DNA from: Asterella californica
Lineage: Eukaryota; Streptophyta; Marchantiopsida; Marchantiales; Aytoniaceae
DNA: 64,000 nucleotides
Assembly: GCA_036924285.1 (NCBI GenBank)
Contig: JAYKYS010000004.1
Span: forward strand, 17,950,001-18,014,000
Direction of reading: 5' to 3'
The notes beneath the pieces are model-generated. The model was not told the DNA's origin. It saw only the letters and a program-made list of their open reading frames with translations, and ran no database searches. Shown here one piece after another: positions 53,757-64,000 of the stretch (the stretch's first letter is position 1; every line of letters starts with the position of its first letter). The position numbers and the translations under genes were made by a program.

Positions 53757-55629
53757 TTGCACCACAGTCTTCGTAGTCCAGCTTCCACTCTTCAGAAGAC
53801 GAATCTAGTCTTCCAGAAGACAGCTACTTCGTCTTCCGAGATTCTAACAGTGCTTCCTAAATAGCTCTCGTCTTCCGAGCTATATCTAAACAATCCTAAC
53901 TTAGCAAGACCTCGCATGGATTACCAAGAAGACAACCCACCTTGCATTACATCCTACTTCTTATCAGAAGATACAAGATTCACGAGACGTAGAGTGCATA
54001 ACAGGTTCAGAAGATGGTTGCGGGCTCCTGCGATGACAGTGGCCTCTGGAAAGACTCCCAAGACAGCTTCCGAATCCATTCTTCTTCGGAAGACCTCCCG
54101 AAGTCAAGCTTCCCTTCACTGATCTCACCTGTCTTCTTCTTCCTACGCGCAATCTATCCTCACAACAGACTCAAGATATTTGCACTCGGTTCTTCTGACT
54201 TCTCATCTCTCATACACACTCAGAAGAAGCTTGCTGCATGATGGGAAGACATGACCCTCAACCATTCTCTCCAGATTCTGTCAGCAAGACTTCTCACGAC
54301 TCTCTCCTAAGTTCGGGAAGAAGAAGGAATGGGCTGCTATGGGTCAGACAGAAGAGACCCGAAATGGACCCTCACGTCTTCTCGCGTATTTTGCCAGCCC
54401 TTCCAGTCTTCTAGTCTCTCTAGGAAGATGTGGATTTGAGAAGCTTGGAAGACCGGGAGGCATAGGCCTAGTTCCCGACTTCCAACTTCTTGAAATAACA
54501 AAACAACTCACCAAGCCACTCGGAATTCGTACCAAGTCTCTCTTAACACCAAACCAAAGCAAATCCACTCTTGATACGAATTGTGTACAGTCGACTTCCG
54601 AAGTCAGTCTGGCTTCCAAAGACAGTCTTCCGAAGATGTTCCAATCTTCCGAAGCGTCTTCTGTTCAAGGTTCCGGGAGTAGAGAGATGGTAGGGTAGGG
54701 AAATTGATAGCTGGGATCTCCAATTTGAGGACTAGGGGTAGGGAAGCTCGAATTGAACTCGAGAAGAAGCAAGAAGATGTCTGACAGAAATTGGGCAGCG
54801 TTTCCGCACCCAATGTCACAATAGGAAAATAAGGATGGGAGAATCGATCGATCAGGTTGCATGAAAACCACCGGAGAAGCGCGGGGGATACCAAACAAAG
54901 GCGAGAAGTAGTGAGAAGGGAAAAGAACATGGGAAGAACCTCTACTATCTTTTGTCTGCTTCCCGAGTTGTCTTCTTCTTCCGCGCGTTTCCGGCTCTGG
55001 TCCCAGCTCCAATGCGACCCCACTGAGCGTCCTCCAATGTCAGCTTCTGAGAGTTCACAAGAAACGCCTTCAGCTCACCACGCTTCCTGCGCTTCAACAA
55101 TTTGACCTCACCTTCCTTCTAGCTTCTAATCGATCCTATCCTCACTCAATTTCACCTCGCTGCCTTCTCACTCAAAGCTCACCCTCGAATCAATCTTCTC
55201 ATCCAAGAAACGCTCCTGCTGCGGGAAGCCAAAAATCTGCTAATGCGCTTCCTGCGCATCTTCCCCACAGTTTAGGGGTTTCGACCCTAGATGACTTACC
55301 CGACCTACCTACCGTCTTGGTGTTATCTAGTAGGTACACCTACTCCTTTACTTGAAAAATCCGTGGTTAGGCCTTCGCGGTTCGCCGTCTTCCGGAAGAT
55401 GCATGTCTTCCGCCGTCTTCCGTATTCCGAAGACATCACCGAGAAGACGCTTCCCGGAAGACGATCGTCTTCCAAAGAAGTCAACTTATTATTACAAACA
55501 GCTCATAAGATCATCTTCCTTCTAAGGAAGCCGTAGTCTTAAGTAACAACGCTTCTTCAGTTATACAAACAAGTTATTAATCTTAAAAATTTCAAAAATT
55601 TGTGAATCTTGTAATTTGTGGACACCACA
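53757..55629 (-). repeat. family-C LTR 5' block D, copy 3
   Basis: Third copy, more diverged than copies 1 and 2 are from each other, complete to the LTR start at 55629. It is tandem with copy 2, in the same orientation. Confidence 0.8.
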
Positions 55630-56643
55630 ATTTCATTGACATGTAACTTGTCACCGAGCTATGCGTCGTTCGATCTTCTCCTTCTACATCTTGTCAATAG
55701 ACAACTCACCTTGGTTGACTCAAAAAAAGATGGTCCATTTCTTACCGTCAGTTACACTCTGGACAACCTGTCACCACATTCTCTTCATTTCTTGATCATC
55801 ACGTTGTCGTGTTGTGAGACGGCTCACATGTGAATTTAGCGTAGAACTTGTATTACGTTATTTTCTATGTTTCACGAATCTTTTCATATAACTCGCTTGA
55901 CAGCGTAGTAGGTATCACGTTCACGGTTATCTGAGATGTGAGATTGCATGATAATGACACGTGCTAGCTCAGTGATTTGTGAACATTCGTGTGAGTGACT
56001 CTTGTTATCAAATTTTAGTATAAGATAGAGAGTCGATGGGTTCGTGGGGGCATTCTTCCTTGCGTGATGTTTCGTGAGTATTTTTTAGTGTCTTCCATGA
56101 AGGGTGAGGAGCTACGAGAGTTATATTTATGGATGGAAAATTGATCTCAGTTTCAGAACTCTCATTTTTGACTCCGTTCATATCAAGCTTCACTACATCC
56201 ATCGCGATCATTTTTGACAACGGTTCGTTCTCTGATTTGATGAAGAGTTCATGAAGAGGATGATGGACTTGTCTACTCTGATGGTCTTGTCCATCGTCAC
56301 ATACGAGAAGAATTGGGATCTGATTGTGTACATCTTACTTTGACGAGTGAATGGACCTGAAATTTTCAGCCAATGTCTCTTTCAACGTCTGGGTTGATAT
56401 TCGATGTCACTGCCGATAGAAGATCAACCATCGTGTGTGGATCGTGAGGAACTTTGATAAAGAGTACTGTAATCAAGTGATGGCTTCTTCATTCTCTTTT
56501 GTCGTATCTTTCATCGTATATCGATTCAAGATCATTATCTTGACTTTGTATTGAATCTCGTGTACTTTTGTGTCATTGTTATCACTATTGTCTGACGAGG
56601 ATGATTATCTTATGTTAAGATTAGATTCTAAAGTATTCTAGTT
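55630..56643. other. ~1-kb AT-rich interval between two diverging elements
   Basis: No gene supported and no similarity to the elements on either side. It is bounded exactly by two TGTGG LTR starts facing outward (55629 minus, 56644 plus), so it is probably old host DNA or the remnant of the target. Confidence 0.55.
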
Positions 56644-56875
56644 TGTGGTACCCACAAATTACAGGATTCACGAATTTTTGAAACTTTTGAGATTAATAAC
56701 CTGTTTGTATAACTGAAGAAGCGTTGTTACTTAAGATTACGGCTTCCTTAGAAGGAAGATGATCTTATGAGCTTTTTTGATTGATGAAGCACCCAGCTTT
56801 AGATGGAAGCGTTGGATGGACGTGGGGAGTTTATAGTGGTCACAAAGTTTTCCTCAGATTGGCAATCAGAGGAGA

Positions 56876-57460
56876 ATGAGACAATTGGTATCTCATGTCG
56901 GGAATGCTCAGTCATCTACTGCAGAAGAAGTTCCTACCGTAGAGGAGTTGAAAGCTCAATTTGCAGCAGCGTGTTATTGTGAAATTACAACTGGGTACCA
57001 AGGAAAGCTCACGGTAGCTTCTCATGGAAGGGAAAACTGTCTTGAGCATAGCAGAGCACAGCAAACGATGATCCCAGATCTACAAACTGCTCTCTTCTAA
57101 GCTCAGCGATTCTATAGCGGAGGAAGAGTCACAACTTATGGCTGCCTTGACTCAACACCGGCTAAATTGACAAGGAGTGACGAGCCTGTAGTGAGACTAA
57201 ATTTTCCCAGAGAAGGTGATCCATTTCTCTCTGAAGAAATCCTAGAGCAAGAGTTGGAGGAAATCTTCTCTATCGCTGTTGATAGCCCAGCGTCTTCAGG
57301 TCCATCTGAGAAGGAGGATGGAACGGAAATTCAGTACTATCAGTTAAACGAGATCGGAGGTCCTGATCGAGATGGAGACACAGAAGGAGCTTCTCCTGTC
57401 CAAACCTTTACGGGTTTCTCCTGGATTATCCGAAGCATTCCAATAGGAGTCGACGATTGA
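56876..57460 (+). pseudogene. unassigned coding-like segment within the Element 4 LTR
   Basis: Open pieces read VEELKAQFAAACYCEITTGY, then after a frame change LLSSKLSDSIAEEESQLMAA, then an acidic part LSEEILEQELEEIF. It takes the place of the globular and coiled-coil parts seen in copies 1 and 2. It could be a diverged version of that ORF or a captured host fragment. I recognise no family. Confidence 0.4.
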
Positions 57461-57504
57461 AGAGCGCGGTACTGCATCGACAGTCTAGGCAGAGAACCCC
57501 CTGA

Positions 57505-57690
57505 GTGAACCATCTTCAAGAGGAAAATGATACAGCAGAAGGTACGACATTTGTGGTACCAGAGTTACGAGGATGGACCTTCATGATATCAAACAAGAGG
57601 CACCGACAGCTTTCCAGCTTATCAGAAGCCGAGCTAGGAGCTCCGATAGGGGTAGATCAGGTAGAGATTGCCACCGAGCAATCAGAGTAG
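57505..57690 (+). pseudogene. family-C coiled-coil ORF C-terminus (fragment)
   Basis: The last ~24 codons (SEAELGAPIGVDQVEIATEQ) match the end of copy 1 (SEAELVVPIGVDQVEVASEQ) and end in TAG at 57688-57690. The codons before that do not match. Confidence 0.8.
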
Positions 57691-59324
57691 GCAGCAAGCA
57701 CCGCAGACAAGTTAATCTTGTCCAAACTTAGTAGGACCGAACATGTTATCTTAAGGATGGCAGTTTTCAGTGTAAAATTAGTTAGGATACCATGTGGCAG
57801 CATAGGTAGCGTAGGAACAGCAAAGTAGAGAGCTAACCCAGGAAAAGGAAACAGCTTGCATGTGGGGTGGCAGTCTTCTGACAGCGCCCATCTCTCCCTG
57901 ATGGTCATCTCTTCTGTTTTTCTCGTGGTAGAAGACATAAGTAGGATCAAAGAGTAGGAAATTCAGTTCTGCACACACACAAACATTTTACGGTGCGGAC
58001 TCAAAGCACATTAGACACATGACACACTACAGAGATCTGCACAAACATACAGATTCTACGGTGCAGACAGATTAACTACGCTCGATGTTAGACTAAAGGA
58101 ATTACGCAGGAAGAAGTCTGCATTCTCTGGTTACCAGCAGTGGTTTGGAGATGTAGGTGTAAGTAGTGCGCAGTCTAGAAGCAGGGAACGACATCCTCGT
58201 GCAATCCTGTTAGCTAGACTGGAGTGTCGAGGAGTAGGCGCAAGAAGTAGTGGGAGTGAGCTTCCTAATGCCAATGTGACTTCTTCTCGGGGAATGGATT
58301 GCTGATTTGAGTGCAGAAGCTTTGTCCATGTCTTCTGGGTGGTGGGTTTTCTTGGATTCACTCCCGATTGTGCATGGGAAGCGTTCTTCTTGAGTGGCGG
58401 TGACTGTCAGCAGTTGTGGAATTGCAGCTTGGCTCGTCCAGTAGAGCACTTCGGATCTACGTACGGACGGTCTGATGGGTAAGGGTTCCCAGAAGATAAA
58501 GTAGTCGGAGCAGCGAAGAGAAGAAGAAAGAAGCCTTCTTCTCACAACAGAAGACGACATCCTCAAGTAGAAGACGGTGCAACTGTACACACGTTTGTTG
58601 TCTTCCTCCCCAAACTATTACAAGCAGGGATGGTTTGTTAGTCAGGATCCGGACTAGAAGCCAATTTCTACCTTTCATCTTGTTTTCTCTTGTTTGGATT
58701 TTCCCTTCTTCCCCATCTTCCCTCATCTTCTCCATCTTCTTACCTTCTTCTAGTGAGCTTCCGAGACTTCTATTGAGCTTCCGTGAAGGTGAATGTCGTT
58801 GTAGTGCTGCAGGAAGACCATTTCCGTAGGCAGAAGCCTGGGAAGGCTACAGGGGGCATACACCCTATGATTAATATAACCCGTTGGAATGTGAGTGCGA
58901 GAGTAAGGTGTAACAGTTGTTACTAGTCTACTTCTGCGAAGCAGGACAGTCTTCTGGAGGTGTGAGAAGCCGAGTTGAACCCCCAAAAGCCGAGAATTGC
59001 TTCGAGAAGACGGAACTGAGAAGACCGAAAAAAGTGACCTAGAAGCAGGAAGCGCGTCTTCCCGAACTTCTTTGTGAATAGTTGTGTGATATTTTAGTTA
59101 GTAGTTGTTTGTTTAGGTCCAGAGCACCTTTTGGCGAGTCTTGAAGACGCTTGGTTTTGTGAGAAGACGGGATTTCTAGACAAAACCCGTGTGTTTGTGT
59201 GTTTGAAAGATCTAAGAACTTAGAGCAGCGTTACTTGTGCAAATCCTCTGTGGGAACGATATCTTGTATACTAAATGGGCAAAAGGAGTAATCCTGCGAC
59301 ACTACATATAGTGAGCATCATTTT

Positions 59325-59342
59325 TGACGCCGCTGCCGGAGA
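59325..59342 (+). other. Element 4 primer-binding site (tRNA-Asp type)
   Basis: TGACGCCGCTGCCGGAGA follows the LTR end after a TTTT spacer. It has two more changes than the Element 3 site. Confidence 0.85.
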
Positions 59343-59686
59343 TTTCATCTTAGTAACTTCTGTTCTAAGCTTCCTCGATATGTGTGCCAATAGTTAGTTT
59401 CCTTCCGAACTAACTTCGATTGTAGTTGAATGTGTTGTGGGACTCTATCTTGCTGGAAGACAGAAACCGCAACCAGAAGCTGATGAGATACATCAGGGGA
59501 AACTGGAAGAAGCCGCTTCCCCGATTCCAAGAGTTTCTTGGAAGACTCGATCTTGGAAGATTGCAGTGAGTACAACAAGAAGCAGAAGAAGAAGACGTTC
59601 CGAACCTGTGATCGGTTGTTCAGTCATTCGGTCTGCCGGATCTAGTATTAGAAGAAGAGGGACATCTCTTCTCAGCACTCTGGTGG
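59343..59686 (+). other. Element 4 leader between primer site and gag
   Basis: Counterpart of 48257-48599. The frame LWDSILLEDRNRNQKLMRYI is kept and ends at TTGCAGTGAGTA, again a donor-like context. A second open frame at 59437-59727 begins with GTG and overlaps the gag start. Confidence 0.4.
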
Positions 59687-60544
59687 ATGCCTCCGATCAA
59701 AGGAAGAAGCAGAAGACGCACGGGTAAAGATCCTGAGTGGGTACAGTCACCCCAGCGAACCGCTTCTAGAGAGCAGCGGATATCCTTGAGACACCAAAGG
59801 AAAGAAGAAGAGCTCAGGAAGATCCGATCGGTAGAGTTGGAAGAACCTTCCATCTCGAGCATAATCTTTGGAGAAGACAGAAGCCAACCGGGTGATCACG
59901 TGTATAAAGTAGATTTTGGTACTGGTTACTCGGAAGACGTCTTCCCAAGTGCGGAAGAAGCTTCTCAAGGTGAAGGAAGACTAGAGGAGATTGTTCCAGA
60001 CGTCTCAGAAGGCGACAGTAGTTCTGACTCAGAAGACGACCTTCGTGATTCAGACAGGCCTGGACCTTCGAGAAGACCATCTCCACCACCTGGACCTGAG
60101 GGAAGAAGAAGTTGGCAGTCGCACCAGCCGGCAGTCGACATGACTTCCCACACTCGGCACAAGTACCATTCGTACGACGATGATGCTGACGCGGACGACT
60201 TCATCACGATGTTCGAGACCATCTCTCGCTTCAACAAGAAGGACTCGGATGTCGACAGACTCCATGTATTTCTCATTTTGATCGTAGGGAAGGAAAGGAA
60301 ATGGATGAGTAAAATGTTGGATGATGGATTAGTAATGGGCGCTTGGACTACTCTGAAGGCAGCTTTTCTGAAAAGGTTCAGAGGAGTGGGCTATGATCGG
60401 ATGACCCTCATAGAACTTCAAAAGCTCGAACGGAAGAAGAAAGAGACACTGCGGGATTACACCGAGAGGTTTGAAGACCTCTTGGATCACATTCCTCAGA
60501 ACCAAGGAAGACCCGGTTATTGTGCCCAGCAAGCCGTGGACTAG
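59687..60544 (+). CDS. Element 4 gag N-terminus and capsid (285 codons)
   Basis: One continuous frame from Met (59687): RGRSRRRTGKD, a Glu-rich middle, an SDRPGPSRRPSPPPG proline-rich segment, then the capsid core (FETISRFN, KWMSKMLDDGLVMGAW, AAFLKRFRGVGYDRMTLIEL, LRDYTERFEDLLDHIP). It stops at a TAG after QQAVD, where Element 3 has Trp; a second stop follows soon after. Better preserved here than in Element 3. Confidence 0.9.
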   Translation: MPPIKGRSRRRTGKDPEWVQSPQRTASREQRISLRHQRKEEELRKIRSVELEEPSISSIIFGEDRSQPGDHVYKVDFGTGYSEDVFPSAEEASQGEGRLEEIVPDVSEGDSSSDSEDDLRDSDRPGPSRRPSPPPGPEGRRSWQSHQPAVDMTSHTRHKYHSYDDDADADDFITMFETISRFNKKDSDVDRLHVFLILIVGKERKWMSKMLDDGLVMGAWTTLKAAFLKRFRGVGYDRMTLIELQKLERKKKETLRDYTERFEDLLDHIPQNQGRPGYCAQQAVD

Positions 60545-61344
60545 TACTTGGGAGGATTGTCTTAGGATATGGAGTTGTACTGCAGAAGAGGAGGAGGTGA
60601 TGATTTAGTAGAAGTACAGAAGCATGCCGAGCAGTATGAAACCTCGAGCATCACTCAGAATATGACGAAAGACATAGGGAAGACATCGAAGAAGTCGAAG
60701 AAGTCGAAGAAGTCTTCTAGGAAGTCCAAGAAGAAGTCCAAGTCCACTGAAACTGATAACAGTGATTCGGAAGAGTCTACTGTCAAAAGTTCAGAATCCG
60801 AATCTGAACAAGAGAAGAAGACACGGAAGAAGAAGAAGGAGAAGACACGAGCAAAGGAGGAAGTTGTGCAGAGCCTCAAACTCAGATCATTCAGTCTACA
60901 CCGGATCCCCGAATCGATGAAGTTCCGAAGTAGTTTGCCGACCTGAAAGTTTATCTTCTGAACCGGAAGGACAAGCGGAAACAACCTACGGCTTCCCGGC
61001 CAAACCTTTGGTGCAATCTTTGTAACTCTTCCGGGCACACCAGAGATCTGTGTACGCAGGACCAAGCTGTCAATTGGGCAGGCTGGGAAGAAGACGATGA
61101 AAGATATCTACACGATCCTAGTGAGGAAACCTGTTATAGGATTGAGACGATACAACCTTTCACTCCTACTCCTCCCGCCCAATATAATCGTTATGTACCT
61201 AGGGATAGAGCTAGTAATGTACAGACCTGACAACATTCTTCATCACAACGACCTCTAAATCCTCTTCCTGGAGCATGCAATAATTGTGGAGAGACATGAC
61301 ACTGGTGGTCCACCTGTCCTCATCCGAGAAGACAGATTGGGCAA
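60545..61344 (+). pseudogene. Element 4 gag nucleocapsid region (frameshifted)
   Basis: 60569-60946 has MELYCRRGGGDDLVEVQKHA and the Lys/Ser tract, then shifts frame after EEVVQ. The first knuckle (CNLCNSSGHTRDLC) is found near 61012-61060 in another frame. The second (CNNCGET-stop-HWWSTC) is near 61275-61315, with TGA at 61297-61299. Confidence 0.82.
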
Positions 61345-62376
61345 GTGCCCTTGTGTGGGAACTGTAAGGAAGCAAGTCATTTCACAGGAAATTGTCCTCA
61401 GACCTTACAGCCACGACAAATGGTTAGATTTGCAGAGACCACGCCTCCTGCAGAAGCCGCATCAGCTTCTAAACTCGAGCTAGCAGTGGTACAGCACATC
61501 ACAGTAGAAGAAGAAGATCATGGGGATTGTACGGATTGTCTCCATATCGAGAAAGACGAACCAGACCCCGAGAAGCACGAAGGAAAGGAACCTCAACTGC
61601 AGAAGACGACTGCAGCTCAGAAGACGAAGTCACTTGAGACAGCTTCTTCTTTCACTTTGGCGGATGGCACTGTTTGGAGCCCTAGTCCGGATTCAAACAG
61701 TTGGCCTCCAGAAGAAGTCTTGGATGAAGCGGTGTTCAAAGTAAGTACCAGAAGCAAAGGGAAGTCAGAATCCCGTCAGAAGGAGATCAAGAAGAAGAAG
61801 CAGCGAAAGGAGAGGTCATCTTCCCCTGAGCGGCCTTCTTCTCCTACTTACGATCGAGAAGATCCGAAGTACTTTGCTCCTGACATTAGACAAGAAGTTG
61901 AAGCGATCATGCAAGAAGAGCTGGAGAAGCGACGGAAGATAGTACAGCATCTTCCTCCACCGACTACGGCAGCCCCTGTCGAGGGAAGACACCATCCTGG
62001 TCTTCCACCCAAGGAAGCAGCTACTACATCTTCTCTATTGGAAACATCAGTCACTCTTCTGAAGCGATCCCCTTACAACTTCTTGCGAGATTTGTGGAAT
62101 CAGAAGGCGGATGTAACCTTCCAACAGCTGTTGGATGACAACGCTGGTTATAGGAAGTTGTTACAATCCGTGCTTCGAGGATCGAGGAAGAGGAGAATAG
62201 CTAAACTTCCCAAGAGCACCCCGATCCTAAGGATAGAGCATGAGGACTTGGGAGCCCCAGAACTTGATATGGAGATCCATGGCTGTCTTCTGAAGAAGGT
62301 ACCCATTGATTATGGCTCCGGAGTTAACATCATGACTGAAGAAACGGCGCATGCCTTAGGCTTCACTGAGTTCTAG
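61345..62376 (+). pseudogene. Element 4 gag C-terminus and protease
   Basis: A 343-codon frame: third knuckle CGNCKEASHFTGNC at its start, an acidic and Lys-rich linker, then LRDLWNQKADVTFQ and the protease start KKVPIDYGSGVNIMTEETAH. The catalytic triplet reads DYG, where Element 3 has DSG. A TAG ends the frame after FTEF. Confidence 0.87.
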
Positions 62377-62397
62377 CCTACTCCGAGAATCCTCAGA

Positions 62398-63117
62398 ATG
62401 ACGGACCAGACCAGAAGACGACCTTTGGGGCAACTGAAAGATGTCTTGACGGTAATGGGAGTATCTTTTTACCTCACTTACATCATTTTGCGACCTGTAG
62501 CTAGGGTTGGATATCAGGTGTTGATAGGAAGACCATGGCTGTATGCTGCAAATGTAAATACCGATTGGAGAAGACATCGTTTGAGATTTCTCAATCTTAC
62601 ACCCAAGCCCGATGAGAAGACCAAGGTCTCGCTTCCTTGGATCAAGATTGGACATCAAGGTGAAACACCTTCTACGACAAAGGGGTACACTTCAGAAGAC
62701 TCAGCTGCGTCTTCTGACATGGATGAGTGATACAATGAGTTTGTGGTGAATAACTTGTGTGCTACATGAGTAACAGAGATAGCGGAGGAAGTGATCTGTG
62801 GGTACATTGAGTGCTACGAAGTTGCGGAAGAAGAGCTTCCAGAAGACGAAAGTATCGTCTTCCCTTCGAAAGACCTGACAGTTGGTCTTCCAGAAGACGA
62901 AGATACCGTCTTCCCTTCGGAAGATCCGATAGTTGGTCTTCTAGAAGATGAATCTGAACCGGAAGAAGCTCCCAAACCGGAATACTTTGATGCCAGTGAG
63001 TACAGTCACACTGAAGGAATGGTAAACCCGGATGATCTTCAAGAAATGGAAGTTGCTCCTGGGAAGAAGCTGAAGCTTTCCAAGGTGATCGAGAGCCAAC
63101 AATTGGAAGACTTTTGA
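62398..63117 (+). pseudogene. Element 4 protease end and acidic linker
   Basis: 62398-62730 continues the protease (YQVLIGRPWLYAANVNTDWR). 62791-63117 is the acidic linker with repeated LPEDE--VFPSED units, one unit more than in Element 3. Separate stops split the frame. It leads directly into RT. Confidence 0.83.
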
Positions 63118-63165
63118 GAATTTCTGACGGAGTTCCAGGATGTCTTCGCATGGACCATAGAAGAC

Positions 63166-64000
63166 ATGAAGGGCATACCTCGAGAGTTGGGAGAGCATCG
63201 CATTGACTTGCTGGAGGGCATTGTTCCTACACGGCAGAGGCAGTATCGGCTCAACCCCAAGTACTCGCTTCTGGTGAAGGACCAGATCGACCAATACTTG
63301 AAGGTGGGAGTCATCTTCCCAGTGCTTAGTAGTGAGTGGGTAGCTCCTATCGTCATCGTGCCGAAGAAGCAGACATGGAAGATCTGAGTGTGTCAGAACT
63401 TCCGGAAGCTGAACTTGGTCACGAGAAAGGATCATCATCCTTTACCATTCACCGATTTTGTGTTAGACCAGGTAGCAGGACATGAGTTCTACAGCTTCCG
63501 GAAGAAGACAAGTCAGAAACTACTTTCACTACTGATTGGGACACATACGCATACAATCAAATGCCGTTTGGTTTATGCAACGCGTCCGCCACATTCTAGA
63601 GATTGATGATTACAATCTTCAAGGAGTATCTTCGCACTTTCATGGAGATCTTCTTGGATGATTTCTGTGTGTTTGGATCGAAAGAAGACCACCTGATATT
63701 TTTGAGGAAGTGCTTTTTGAAGTGTAGAGAACATCGTTTGGCTCTTCACCCTGAGAAGTGCTTCTTTGGTATGTCATAGAGAATTTTGCTAGGACATAAG
63801 ATTTCTGGAAGAGGTATAGAAGTCGACTGTGCTAAGGTGGAAGTCATCATGAAACTTCACCCACCTGCTAACCTGACTCAGTTGAGAAGCTTCCTGGGCA
63901 ACGTAGGATACTACAGGAGGTTTATTGACAGGTACGCAGAGGTAGCAGGAAGACTTACCAAGTTGTTGAAAAAGGACGAACCTTACATTTGGTCTTCTGA
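63166..64000 (+). pseudogene. Element 4 reverse transcriptase (runs off the window)
   Basis: 63166-63387 has LLVKDQIDQYLKV and WVAPIVIVPKKQTWKI, then TGA. 63388 on has NFRKLN and HHPLPFTDFVLDQVAGHEFY, then a short deletion that removes the DGYSGYN segment. Further on are MPFGLCNAS, IFLDDFCVFG and LRSFLGNVGYYRRFIDRYAE up to the window edge. RNase H and integrase should follow outside. Confidence 0.9.

Larger units (their letters stand above)
48625..55629 (-). mobile_element. Element 3 5' LTR (giant, rearranged)
   Basis: Ends TGTGG (55629) and GAGCA (48625), with the tRNA-Asp primer site 7 bp inside. Contents in sense order: block D twice (55629-53757 and 53656-51804), coiled-coil ORF copy 2, a stray protease fragment (50225-49999) and the LTR 3' block (49998-48625). 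The duplication of D and the protease fragment make it about 1 kb longer than the size inferred from the 3' LTR. The outer flank at 55630 is unrelated DNA. Confidence 0.65.
56644..59317 (+). mobile_element. Element 4 5' LTR (internally deleted and replaced)
   Basis: Starts TGTGGTACCCAC at 56644, follows block D for about 140 bp, then differs (56781-57500) before rejoining the coiled-coil C-terminus (SLSEAELGAPIGVDQVEIATEQSE split near 57610-57690) and the LTR 3' block to AGTGAGCA at 59317. The second half (57744-59317) aligns with 48625-49998. Confidence 0.65.

Noticed and set aside
57744..59317. The block before the primer site as a complete 1.57-kb LTR (TGTTATC...GAGCA)
   Set aside because: It is the same kind of alternative. 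It would need the three TGTGG termini with unrelated flanks to be coincidence. Kept as a fallback, not the main call.

Overview
The window looks like a repeat-rich stretch of a plant nuclear genome, probably an early-diverging land plant such as a bryophyte; the species cannot be named from sequence alone. The plant reading rests on one host gene, a many-exon homologue of the plant tRNA (guanine-37-N1)-methyltransferase TRM5, and on Ty3/gypsy elements primed by tRNA-Asp. I see no bacterial operons, no tRNA or rRNA genes and no CRISPR array.

Layout. 1-3.4 kb is AT-rich intergenic DNA with small tandem duplications and perhaps the last exon of an upstream gene. 3.4-12.9 kb (minus) is the TRM5-like gene. 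I reassembled it by hand as ten exons with GT-AG junctions and an unbroken 611-codon frame. Its three long introns are filled with a local family of small repeats and hairpins. 13.3-26.4 kb holds broken elements: a plus-strand Ty3 fragment, a family-B coiled-coil ORF with its element terminus, a family-C mosaic, and a decayed minus-strand Ty3 element (Element 2) with a ~0.7-kb insert. 26.4-29.2 kb is a second family-B copy (minus). 29.2-37.8 kb is a nearly intact minus-strand Ty3 element (Element 1), with LTRs of 1282 and 1360 bp, a gag-protease ORF and an RT-RNase H-integrase ORF of a type that resembles fungal Ty3 elements.

37.8-64 kb is family C. Element 3 (minus, about 37.8-55.6 kb) has a tRNA-Asp primer site, gag with three zinc knuckles, protease, RT (its 3' part and RNase H deleted) and an intact integrase. 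Element 4 (plus, 56.6 kb to the window end) is a second copy facing the other way. The termini fit best if the LTR itself is about 6 kb long and carries, in sense orientation, an extra ORF with a globular domain, basic/Ser-rich linker and coiled coil. Family B has the same kind of ORF next to an element terminus. These LTR-embedded coiled-coil ORFs are my best candidate for an undescribed system.

How the parts relate. The elements are nested and spliced into one another. Element 1 sits between a family-B and a family-C sequence with no target duplication, and a protease fragment is fused between the coiled-coil ORF and the LTR of Element 3. This points to template switching and inter-element recombination. 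The TRM5-like gene keeps its frame, but its AdoMet and catalytic signatures differ from the family pattern, which suggests a diverged paralogue.
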